Assembly: GCA_015680685.1 (NCBI GenBank)
Contig: MNCI01026467.1
Location: 153,132-179,975 of the forward strand
DNA: 26,844 nucleotides
DNA from: Gnetum montanum
Taxonomy: Eukaryota > Streptophyta > Gnetopsida > Gnetales > Gnetaceae
Reading direction: 5' to 3'
Shown here piece by piece: positions 20,045 through 26,844 of the stretch. Each line of letters starts with the position of its first letter. Position 1 is the stretch's first letter. The notes beneath the pieces were generated by a model. That model saw nothing but the letters and a program-made list of their open reading frames with translations. It made no database searches and was not told the DNA's origin. The position numbers and the translations under genes are program-made.

Positions 20045-20686
20045 ATGAGAGCATGCGTGCCTCGAGGTTGCCTCGAAGTTTGACAATTTCAGCTTGCAGG
20101 CCATCAACAAGGTATTTGGCCCAATTGTATTATGTCCCTTTCTTTATTACATTCCTCATTACCTAATATTGCTCCATCTCAAGGACCTTTCCTTGGGAAA
20201 CCAGCTTAGGAAATGCATAAGCCTAGAAGATGGGATAGAGGTGTTGGACCACCAACAATTTTACTTGCTTCATGGGTATATCCTTGTAGCTTTTCTTAGT
20301 GCCTAGCCACTCTTCAATATCTCCTTTGTGGTTTAGCTCTTTGTTAGTTTTCTCACCTATCGATAGACCTTCAGAGGGGATGCCAAAGAGATTCAAGAAG
20401 AGGTCATTCATGACCTCAAAGACCACCTACATGTTGTGAACTCGTCTGCAGAAATAGTTAGCACTCTCGGGGAAGGAGTCGACAAGGGCAATCATCTCCG
20501 CTATCAGGATGCTTGGGTTCATAACCAAGAATAGGTCCATGAGCCAAGCCTATTGAAGATTTTTGGTTACCCTTGTTGGGGCCTTGTGGCACAACCAACG
20601 TTGTGAACCATCAACCTTGCCATACTTGAAAAGAAGATTGGCTTTAGTGCATCATGAGATAATCATTGTGACCTCCTTGGACTTGG
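20045..20686 (-). pseudogene. antisense gene exon c: central region
   Basis: Acceptor CAACTATAG before CC at 20686. A 642-bp near-open frame contains ANLLFKYGKVDGSQRWLCHK, LVMNPSILIAEMIALVDSFP, FEVMNDLFLNLFGIPSEGLS, then MKQVKLLVVQHLYPIF and YNWAKYLVDGLQAEIVKLRG. The pattern of a ..LFG(I/L)P..G.. motif followed by a helical part with NWA.Y(L/I).D.L resembles, from memory, proteins encoded antisense in some plant Tat-like retrotransposons. I cannot verify this without a search. Six stops interrupt, mostly TAG in CAG-like context. It ends at T|GTACATT. Confidence 0.7.
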
Positions 20687-20773
20687 CTATAGTTGTAGTA
20701 AATAAAAGTAGAATTAGCAACATGATGAAAATGTAAAAATCAAAAGTGCATAAAAATAAATGGGTGATACAAC

Positions 20774-21049
20774 TTATGTGGCACAAACAGTATGGGGAAT
20801 GGTGGTACTGGGACTAAAACCTCTTCTACACTAGGTATCTAGGATGCCCACTCAACATCCAACCAACCAAGATCTCGACACTTTACATAGGATTTGGAGT
20901 ATCTAGTAGGGTAATTCATCATATCTACCCCAATTTTCCCTATAATTCCAGCATGCATGTTCTCAGTGGATGAGAATTCTTATAGGTTTGTTTGGACCAA
21001 GGCTAATATCCCTTTTCCATTGTGAAGGCCATTTTTATCAACATAAAAT
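20774..21049 (-). pseudogene. antisense gene exon b
   Basis: Acceptor TTTTTCCTATTACCAG before A at 21049; this choice joins exon a in phase (GG|A). The product is FYVDKNGLHNGKGILALVQ, then HAGIIGKIGVDMMNYPTRY, CRDLGWLDVEWAS and PSVEEVLVPVPPFPI. There are two stops (TAA after QTNL, TAG after WAS). The donor AA|GTTGTATC is weak. The next exon needs a one-base shift, so an indel or another splice site must be assumed. I recognise no domain. Confidence 0.6.
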
Positions 21050-21125
21050 CTGGTAATAGGAAAAAGGCAGTAAACATCCTATGTCATGAGATAATAGGTA
21101 AAAATAAAATCACAATAGGACTCAC

Positions 21126-21575
21126 CCTTTGGCACAATAAACTATCTTAGGTGGGTTGTAGAAGGTCGTGTGCACACAACGGGCAAGGAATACAATGTTG
21201 TACTAATGGTAGCATTGGAACTCAAGCATCTCCTAGATCCAAGATAATAGCCTGAGGCCTCTTGGGCACTGGCTTGAGCTCTCTACCCCTTTGTCTTTAG
21301 CAGGTTCATCTGACATGAATTTCAAGATGCCTCGGTTTGCCCCAGGCAACAACATTTTGACTAGGATACTTGCTGCTTTAGCGGATAAGTGTGACCATAT
21401 GATCACACTAAAGTGACGGAGTAGGAATTCTAAGAATTCCTGTGTACCCTCCCAAAACCAAACCACCTAGCATCCCATGCATGCATGTGGTGTTAGAAAA
21501 TTTGGCATGGGATCACTCATACAACATAGGCTCCCTACTAGTTCAACCATGATGAGGGCAAGTTTCAGTAGGACC
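21126..21575 (-). pseudogene. antisense gene exon a: FCP1/NIF-like phosphatase domain
   Basis: The acceptor ATTGCAG precedes G at 21575; the donor GG|GTGAGT is at 21125. The frame reads LLKLALIMVELVGSLC, then EGTQEFLEFLLRHFSVIIWS, ILVKMLLPGANRGILKF and YNPPKIVYCAKG. This follows the order of plant FCP1-like (HAD) phosphatases: a ILDLNG.L-type catalytic loop, R.G..EFLEFL...F.V.IWSS, and a late NPP motif. The nucleophile position is Glu (VELVG instead of DLNG/DxDxT), so it would be inactive even without its stops. Three in-frame stops are present (one at 21467). The DQS/D..W middle motif is not clear. The family call rests on motif order only. Confidence 0.5.
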
Positions 21576-21719
21576 CTGCAATGCCATAGTAACAAAAGCA
21601 TCAATATTGGAAAAGGGTAACAAAAACAACAAAAGTAACAAACAAACGATGCATAAAATAACATAAAAAAACTAATAGGGTTTCTAAAGGTTACAACATA
21701 AAAAAAAAACTTAAAAATT

Positions 21720-22060
21720 TTCTAACTATTGTTCATGCTCTTCGCAAAGTGTGACACTTTGCAAGAAATAGTTTTTCTAAAACAACTAGCAAAAAATTTG
21801 AAAAATTTTCAAAGTGTTGGTCATGCTACCAAGGAGCATAATAATTGTAAAATAACTCACAAAAAATTTAAAAAATTCTTATAGTACTCGTCAAATTGCT
21901 AAAGAGCGTAACAATTGTACAGGCTGATAAAAATTTGCAAAAACTTTTCAAGTGTTGATCATACTCCCTAGCGTGAAAACTATAGAACATGCAAATTTTT
22001 TTAAGTGCTAAACGTAGCAATGCCAATCTTTTTTCACTTTTTTTCATGCTCTTAGGGACA
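21720..22060. repeat. degenerate tandem array, about four units of 65-90 bp
   Basis: Plus-strand units contain (G/C)TCATGCT...GAGCATAA..ATTGTA and CAAAAAATTTGAAAAATTTT. Anchors are near 21731, 21820, 21890 and 21957. The composition and motif set resemble the array at 11450-12150 and the GAGCATAA motifs at 13512-13560. If exon a is preceded by an intron, this array lies in it. Confidence 0.6.
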
Positions 22061-22112
22061 CCCAAAGCATGATAACCATGACCCTTGATCATCTTGGATG
22101 AGTCTTGTCCCA

Positions 22113-22421
22113 TGATATAGGACATAAAAAAAAAGATGTTCGAGGAACCTCTATCCTATCTCACGGTGCAGGACATGTAGAAAACCTTCTCCCATTTTGG
22201 AGCATGGGACACGTAGGAAATCCTTGTTATGTGACATGGGACGTAGAGTGCCCAAAACCCTCATAATGCATTACGCTAGTGGTACATGTAAAATCCTTGT
22301 TTTGTCCCATGGTGTGGAGCATTACAGAAAACCTCACCCCATCTCATGATGTTGAATACTTAGAAACCCTTACCAAAATCCTTTCTTAGTGTTGTAGTGC
22401 AGGATGCCCTCAAACCCTTGA
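22113..22421. repeat. degenerate tandem array, about seven units of 35-40 bp
   Basis: Units end in GTAGAAAACCTT or a variant (GTAGGAAATCCTT, TGTAAAATCCTTG, TTAGAAACCCTT). They begin with a TCCCATGGTGT-like part. Starts fall near 22158, 22194, 22229, 22269, 22303, 22341 and 22384. A partial match exists before 22158. Two further phrases of the kind CGTAATGT(G/A)G(G/A)AC..TCCAT..CCTGCA occur at 22960-23015. Confidence 0.7.
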
Positions 22422-22588
22422 CACCAAAACAAAACAAAAAAAATGGGGCAAGAGACAAGAAGAAAAAGATGCATTGCGTGCACTTCCTCTCTGGCTATAG
22501 CATAGTGGCCATGGTGGCAGCGGTAGCAGCGATGGTCCCTGCCCATGGTAGGATACCTTCCAAACCCAAAAATCCAGAGCCCAAACAC
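22374..22588 (-). pseudogene. possible 5' exon of the antisense gene
   Basis: A minus-strand open frame includes GRDHRCYRCHHGHYAIARE and ends GILHYNTKKGFW. A good donor, TTTTG|GTAAGG, at 22373/22374 would join exon a in phase (TG|G), removing an intron of about 800 bp. Against it: part of the exon lies in the 37-bp array, the phase match has a one-in-three chance of being accidental, and an overlapping frame on the plus strand (22397-22630) is equally open. Tentative. Confidence 0.25.
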
Positions 22589-23469
22589 GTAAGAAGCAGG
22601 AAGGAATCAAAAATCATGAGTGTAGTGTGATGACCTACTTGGCAGATGATGTCTCTTAATGTTCCTCAATGTGTGCCCTAGGAAGATGCCATAGGTTGCA
22701 CTCACCTTTGTCAATGTTGGCAAGGTCAGGGTGTCTATGCTCACTCCTACATGCCATCTTCTTGTTTTCATGCTTTAACTCTCCTATTGTTACGCTCTAG
22801 CTTTCCTCTATGGCTACTACGCATTGCCTTGGCCATGCTATGCTCAGATGATTGTTGGCTCTAATGGTGAAAATGATAGGTTTACCATGGGTAAAACCTC
22901 TATTTATATCCTTCAAGGTCAAATGACATGTCATTCTTTCAAGATGTCTCATGTCTCGTGCGTAATGTGGGACGCTCCATATCCTGCACGTAATGTAGAA
23001 CATTCCATGTCCTGCATAGAGGAACACCCAAAGTTAGAAAAAGTTTCTAACTTTTTCAGCTTCTTACACTTAGAAATTTTTTTTGCATTTTCTACTTGCT
23101 TGATAAATGTTCAAATTGGTCCCACATTCAAACCTTTCAAGCTTTGCTTAAACTTACGCTTGACACATAGCCTACGGTTTTCTATGATGTTAAACTGGCA
23201 ATTTTATGACTAATCAGGGTCGCAAGAACAAAAAAAATTAATAAAAATAATAAAATTTATATAAATAAATCACTTTAGATACTGCATAGTTAATTTTTAT
23301 AGTATTATCTTCCTTATTATATGCATTTTGCTTTATTAAAATAGGTGTTTCTTGACATTTTTTTGGTTACTATGCAAGACCTCTTGAAAAATGAATGCTT
23401 GCGAGAGTCTTCATTCACCCTTAGTCTTGACTGGACCTTATGGAAAACTCATGAGATGCATAAACACAA
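22422..23469. other. mixed region before the element 2 reverse transcriptase
   Basis: Apart from the minus-strand TATA box and a possible 5' exon, I see no supported gene. 23220-23390 is very AT-rich. Coding character returns on the plus strand at about 23470 (LTYDTNIASLETSLDWLEHL). The plus-strand 129-codon frame at 22824-23213 lacks any recognisable motif and is not accepted. Confidence 0.45.
22901..22908 (-). promoter_or_regulatory. TATA box on the minus strand upstream of the antisense gene
   Basis: On the minus strand the sequence is AAGGATATAAATAGAGG, a good plant TATA context, about 1.3 kb upstream of exon a. It could be the promoter of the antisense gene. It could equally be the TATA box of an unrecognised LTR on the minus strand, since all LTRs in the window use TATAAATA. 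Confidence 0.45.
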
Positions 23470-24213
23470 AACTTTTGGACTTTCAATTGCTTACCTATGA
23501 CACCAACATAGCATCCCTAGAGACATCACTGGATTGGCTAGAACATCTAGTTTGAGCTCTAGACTTAGAAGCAAGTGATGTGTCCGAGGATCCCCTCATA
23601 GAAGTCCCTGTAACAACATGCAAAGGTGAGGGAAAAACATTGAAACTTAGTTCTTTGCTAGAGACTCAAATCCAACAAAGCATCTCTAAAGTCCTTAATG
23701 ATAATGTCAAGGCATTCGCATGGTCTTACAAGGACATGTCGGGCTTAGACCCACGTATAATATAGCATACATTATCCTAGATCCATGCATTAAACCAGTT
23801 AAACAAAAGGCTCATAAAATCAAGCCTGAGGTCGTGTTGGCTATCCATGATGAGATCACTAAGCTTTACAAAGCTGATTTCATTTGGGTAGTTGACTATG
23901 TAGATTGGGTTTTGAACATCGTAGTTGTTTGCAAGAAAAATGGAAGTATACACATTTGCATAGACTTCCAGGGATCTAAATAAGGCAACCATTAAAGATG
24001 ATTTCCCATTTCCTAGTATTGACCAACTCATTGATACTACGACTGGTCATGCCTTGTTGTCCTTCATGGATGGGTTCTTGGGGTATAACCAGATTCACAT
24101 CAACCTAGAGCATCTACTTAGCACTACTTTCATGACCTCTTAGGGTACATTTTGTTATACAATGATGTCCTTTGAACTAAAGAATGTAGGAGCAACATAT
24201 CAACATGCAATGA
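23470..24213 (+). pseudogene. 5' half of reverse transcriptase of element 2
   Basis: A linker (SEDPLIEVPV.., 23580) leads to NVKAFAWSYKDMSGLDPRI, the conserved (F/V)AWSY.DM.G(I/L)DP motif just before reverse transcriptase in Tat-like Pol. After a frameshift near 23755 come KPVKQKAHKIKPEVV, VDWVLNIVVVCKKNGSIHIC and DFQ. After a second near 23975 come LNKATIKDDFPFPSIDQLID, LSFMDGFLGYNQIHI and MMSFELKNVGATYQHAMM. The domain ends there, just before the expected Y(V/M)DD catalytic box, because LTR C begins at 24214. RNase H and integrase are absent. Confidence 0.87.
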
Positions 24214-24966
24214 TGATGAGTGGTGAGGTATCCCTACGCTCAACCATATGAATACGAGTGTTTCATGCACGATCTCGTCAAATTCCAAAGACTAAGTGCT
24301 TATGCGCCCTTGTGGAACAAGGATGGGTTGGTTGATCGTTGTCTTCCCAAGCTTACCTGTATGTCATGATTGTATGATTAAGTAAGCTTGAGGTGTATGA
24401 TTTTTATAGCTTTTATATTTTTATGTCATGCACTAGTAGGGAAGGAGAGAGGTAACTAAGTGACTAATTTAACTTAACTACTCATTAACTAAGTTCTAAC
24501 TAATCCTAACATTAGCATCTGTTCCCACTTTCCATACACATTTTGAACCAGTGCAACACTACTGGGATTACCAAACTCTAATCACTACTCAGTTACCAAG
24601 CACTACACGCATGCTCGAAGTGGTTGTGCTTATGTAATTTAACAATTTGCTTAATTGATCAAAATGAATTGCTATGCTAATAACATAAATGTAAAGTACA
24701 TACAATAAAATAAATGCATAAGAAAATAAAATAAAAGAAATGCATAAGAAAACAAATCTCAAGTGTTGCAAGGATGAATCAAAGAGCTCGTCTTTATTGC
24801 CAACATAATGGTGTGCTTAGGTACATCAATGCTTGAATAAAGATCTGTCCACACTTAGACCTCCTACTATGGGCACTTGGAAAATACTCTAACTTTCAAA
24901 TAGACTACAAGAGTTTCACTACTTGACTGTTAAAAGACTTCTTCCCAATTGTGCACCTGGGCACTA

Positions 24967-24974
24967 TATTTATA
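24967..24974 (-). promoter_or_regulatory. TATA box of LTR C
   Basis: TATAAATATAG on the minus strand, about 245 bp inside the LTR start. That is further in than in A (130 bp), because the U3 array described at 24990-25215 adds length. Confidence 0.7.
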
Positions 24975-24989
24975 GGCTTGGTAGCAACT

Positions 24990-25215
24990 ACTTTAATAAT
25001 TAGAGTAACTGATCTAATAATTAGAATAACTGCTAAAGTAACCACTAGAGTAACCAATCTAATAATTAGAATAACTGCTAGAGTAACCGCTAATAATTAG
25101 AATAACTGCAAGAGTAATCGCTAGAGTAACCACTCTAATAATTAGAATAACTGCTAGAGTAACTACTAGAGTAACCACTCTAATAATTAGAGTAATTGCT
25201 AGAGTAACCACTCTC
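24990..25215 (-). repeat. TAGAGTAAC-type tandem array in the U3 of LTR C
   Basis: Short phrases TAGAGTAACC(A/G)CT, CTAATAATTAGAATAACTG and variants recur from the LTR start almost to the TATA box, as a higher-order repeat of roughly 45-55 bp built from 10-11-bp parts. It replaces the GATATCGC cluster that fills the same place in LTRs A and D. Confidence 0.82.
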
Positions 25216-25219
25216 ATCA

Positions 25220-26519
25220 TACCTCCATGATTGAATGAAAACTCATCCTTGAGTTCCTTACAAAATATTGGGAAAGTATGGGATTATTGGCTAATTGACA
25301 ACTGACAATGGAATGGGATGGCAGACTCAATGTGCCCAGTGAACGGATCAATAAGCATGTTACAAAATTAGTGTTCATGACCATTGTGGTGAACACTCAT
25401 ACATAAATGACACCCAAGCCTTTATTTGGCAGCTTGAAGAGAAAAAGAGAGCGAGAAAGAAGGTGGAGCATGTTGTCGCCAATGCCGAGATTGTGCCTTC
25501 TATTGTTTATCCATAGCCATGTCACAAAACTTGCTCCTTTTGTAAATGCTCCAATTCCAATCCATCCTGAGTGCTTCCTCCAAGCCCAGTCCATTGTTTG
25601 TATGATTGCCATCTGCACAGATAACATAGTCACAAATGAGCAAGGATAGATAATCCACAATGTAGTTGATACCTTGCCTCGATATGAAGTGCATTGGCTG
25701 AGTTGTGGTTATGGCAGAAACTAGTTCCATGATTTATCACTGGAAACTACCTAAGGTGTAGGGGTTAGGCAATTAGTAAAATGAAAAAAATTAAAAAATT
25801 TGTGCTAGGGCCCCCATGACTAAGAGCGAACCTCTGGTAGCTATAAGATGGAAAAACATGAGGAATAAGAAATATGAAAAATATCAACGACAACGCCAAT
25901 AAAATGGATGTCATGGATGGGGATGAAACAAGAAATGATTGATTGCAGGAAATGTTTTAGTGAAAGAAGTTAACAATTGCACTAAAAAGAAATGCTAGTG
26001 GGTTCTCCCCAAAGCAGGCTCATGCACTTTATGCCCTGACAAACCCACAAACCAAAGAGTCCGTAGGCTCTAGGAATGTCATTTGGAAGTAAGAGTTAAA
26101 AACTTACACACAAGAATTCACTAAAGAAAAACAATGCATCAACCCAGAAAGGACTAATGATAGAACCAGTAATGAGGTGGAAAGTGGAAAGAAAGAAGTA
26201 GAGGAGAGAATGAAATGGAATCCCAAGAATAAGGTTGTGTAAATCCCCTTGTGTATTTCATGGTTAAGATAACTAAGTAGAACTCATCCCAAATCCAGAT
26301 TCAAACCAATCACATTCAGTGACCTTGCATCAATACACTTGGCTAATCCATCCTCTTGAGGCAACAAGAATGCTTCCACAAAAAGTGACCACCATCCCAA
26401 GGAGAGTGAGATGAAGAGGTAAGAAGTGAAAGGGCCTTAGTTAGAGGGAACCTTCAGGCATGGGTAACATGTCTTTCTAGTGCCATAACTAGTTCTTGTA
26501 GCCCATATTGCTTTATTAT
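25220..26519 (-). mobile_element. 3' untranslated module of the element ending in LTR C
   Basis: The minus strand reads from 26519 toward 25220 with the landmarks of the modules at 1-1021 and 10876-11421: AGACATGTTACCCATGC, CCTCTAACTAAGGCCC, TTGGGATTCCATTTC, AGAGCCTACGGACTCTTTGG, GCTTTGGGGAGAACCCAC, CCAGAGGTTCGCTCTTAGTC. It is the most complete of the three copies. Open frames on either strand here (25397-25730) are short and overlap each other; none is supported. At its upstream end the sequence stops at the AATAAA block where LTR D begins. Confidence 0.82.
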
Positions 26520-26529
26520 GTTTGATGAG

Positions 26530-26592
26530 ACACGATATCGCATGGGCCGCGATATCGTGTCATCCCCTGCGATGTCGCGTATGCGATATCGC
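26530..26592 (+). promoter_or_regulatory. GATATCGC palindrome cluster in the U3 of LTR D
   Basis: CGATATCGCA, GCGATATCGTG, GCGATGTCGCG and GCGATATCGC within about 60 bp upstream of the TATA box. The core CCTGCGATGTCGC is identical to LTR A (about 1109-1121), but D has fewer copies around it. Confidence 0.6.
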
Positions 26593-26608
26593 AGTCCGCC
26601 ATCAAATC

Positions 26609-26616
26609 TATAAATA
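26609..26616 (+). promoter_or_regulatory. TATA box of LTR D
   Basis: TATAAATA followed by AGAGGTAACAC, the same context as in LTR A (TATAAATAAGAGG). Confidence 0.72.
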
Positions 26617-26844
26617 AGAGGTAACACTTCCCTCATTTCTCATCCTAGGATATAAGTAGCGAAGCTCTAGTAGTTTGATCACTCCAGAGATAGAATATTT
26701 TCCATGTGCCTGCAGTAGGAGTCCCCAAGTGAACGGATCTTTATTCAAGCAGCTTTGTACCTGAACGCAAGTTGTGTACGAAAATAAAGACAAGCTTTGT
26801 GGATAAACCTTGCAGTGCATGGAATAGGATTTTATTTAATGTTA

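Larger units (their letters stand above)
17997..21575 (-). pseudogene. multi-exon antisense gene (accessory or captured), full span of supported exons
   Basis: I do not recognise this gene by name. On the minus strand eight blocks of long, nearly open frame (a, b, c, d, e, f, g, h below) are bounded by GT...AG sites. Of seven junctions six join in phase; b to c is off by one base, and c to d relies on a 22-nt remnant. The joined product is about 1,000 residues: FCP1/NIF-like start, a central region with NWAKYL, a basic segment (IAKKMRLKMQIKK), a coiled coil and an acidic tail ending EDKDGGEEP. About 25 in-frame stops interrupt it, nearly all one transition away from CAG, CAA, CGA or TGG. It runs against element 2. 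Antisense accessory ORFs are known in plant Tat-type elements (general knowledge), usually between pol and 3' LTR; here it lies between protease and reverse transcriptase. Confidence 0.75.
11422..24213 (+). mobile_element. element 2: decayed Tat-like Ty3/gypsy retrotransposon, interrupted and 3' truncated
   Basis: A second, different plus-strand element: repeat array and LTR-like leader (11440-13716), gag (13717-15860), protease (16560-17240), and the first half of reverse transcriptase (23470-24213). A block of 6 kb with an antisense gene sits between protease and reverse transcriptase. RNase H, integrase and a 3' LTR are missing, because LTR C interrupts the sequence at 24214. The Gag and protease wording (FNGAHVVVKG, FNLILGRSWLAQLRA) fits the Tat branch. 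Treating both parts as one element is an inference from the domain order and the shared strand. Confidence 0.65.
24214..25219 (-). repeat. LTR copy C (3' LTR, family 1, minus strand)
   Basis: On the minus strand it starts TGATGAGAG (25219) and ends CTCATCA (24214); 1,006 bp. It shares with LTR A the TATA box, GTATTTTCCAAGTGCCCA, TAGTAGGAG, CAGATCTTTATTC, a GGGAACAGATGCTAATG block, AAAAATCATACACCTC, CTTGGGAAGACAA, ATATGGTTGAGCGTAGGG and TACCTCACCACTCATCA. The 3' untranslated module lies on its upstream side (25220-26519), so it is a 3' LTR. Its outer end interrupts element 2 reverse transcriptase, so family-1 activity or rearrangement came later than element 2 insertion. Confidence 0.87.
26523..26844 (+). 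repeat. LTR copy D (family 1, plus strand, cut by window end)
   Basis: Starts TGATGAGACACGATATCGC. It follows LTR A closely: AATCTATAAATAAGAGG, CTCATCCTAGG, GATCACTC.AGAGA.AGAATATTTTCC, GTAGGAGTCCCCAAGTGAAC, GTACCTGAACG.AAGTTGTGTA, GCTTTGTGGATAAACCTTG and GTGCATGGAATAGGATTTTAT. It sits inside the 3' module of the LTR C element. Whether it is a 5' LTR or a solo LTR is decided outside the window. Confidence 0.85.

Noticed and set aside
21467-21664. Minus-strand frame with a hydrophobic N-terminus (YASFVCYFCCFCYPF)
   Set aside because: The N-terminal half is the T-rich end of an intron before acceptor ATTGCAG at 21576; only the part after 21575 is taken as exon a.
22397-22630. Plus-strand 77-codon frame overlapping minus frames
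   Set aside because: Three overlapping frames on both strands are open here; none has supporting motifs except a possible donor on minus.
22824-23213. 129-codon plus-strand open frame
   Set aside because: No motif or homologous character, overlaps the minus-strand TATA box and repeats; probably chance.
24990-25215. Possible CRISPR-like array of short repeats
   Set aside because: Direct short tandem phrases without spacers of constant length, inside a plant LTR.
26454-26820. Minus-strand frames across LTR D
   Set aside because: They run through the TATA box and palindrome cluster of an LTR; equivalent frames in LTR A (1193-1402) are not in the same context, so they are chance.

Overview
The window looks like repeat-rich nuclear DNA of a land plant, probably one with a large genome. 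There is no intact host gene, rRNA or tRNA. Almost everything is decayed Ty3/gypsy LTR retrotransposon of the OTA (Athila/Tat-like, non-chromodomain) type. Reading frames can be followed for kilobases but are broken by frameshifts and by stops that mostly look like CAG, CAA, CGA or TGG changed by one transition. That is the pattern expected of old, methylated plant repeats. The species cannot be read from the sequence.

Layout. (1) 1-2034: the 3' end of a plus-strand element, namely an untranslated module followed by LTR copy A (TGATGAG...CTCATCA, 1,013 bp). (2) 2035-2842: AT-rich DNA with a 78-bp duplication. (3) 2843-11421: 'element 1', plus strand: LTR copy B, decayed primer-binding site, gag, protease, reverse transcriptase, RNase H, integrase, and the start of the same 3' module, cut off near 11421. 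(4) 11422-17420 and 23470-24213: 'element 2', a different, Tat-like element, plus strand: repeat arrays and a TATA-bearing LTR-like leader, gag, protease, then (after 6 kb) the first half of reverse transcriptase. (5) 17420-23380: between the protease and reverse transcriptase of element 2 lie a nine-unit 27-bp array, a long multi-exon gene on the minus strand, and two further repeat arrays. (6) 24214-26519: minus-strand 3' end of a family-1 element (LTR copy C plus its 3' module), which breaks element 2's reverse transcriptase. (7) 26523-26844: the beginning of LTR copy D, plus strand, inside that 3' module.

The most interesting object is the minus-strand gene at about 17997-21575, perhaps starting near 22900. 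Seven exons with GT-AG borders join in phase at six of seven junctions, counting one 22-nt intron remnant and one exon border chosen partly for phase. Only one junction is off, by a single base. The exons give a decayed protein of roughly 1,000 residues. The first exon resembles an FCP1/NIF-type phosphatase with an altered catalytic motif. The middle resembles, from memory, proteins encoded antisense in some plant Tat-type retrotransposons. The end is coiled-coil and acidic. It is either an antisense accessory gene of element 2 in an unusual position or a captured or inserted gene.

The family-1 LTRs are also notable. Copies A and D carry GATATCGC palindromes upstream of the TATA box, whereas copy C has a TAGAGTAAC array in the same place. 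This points to exchange of the promoter-proximal region within one LTR family.
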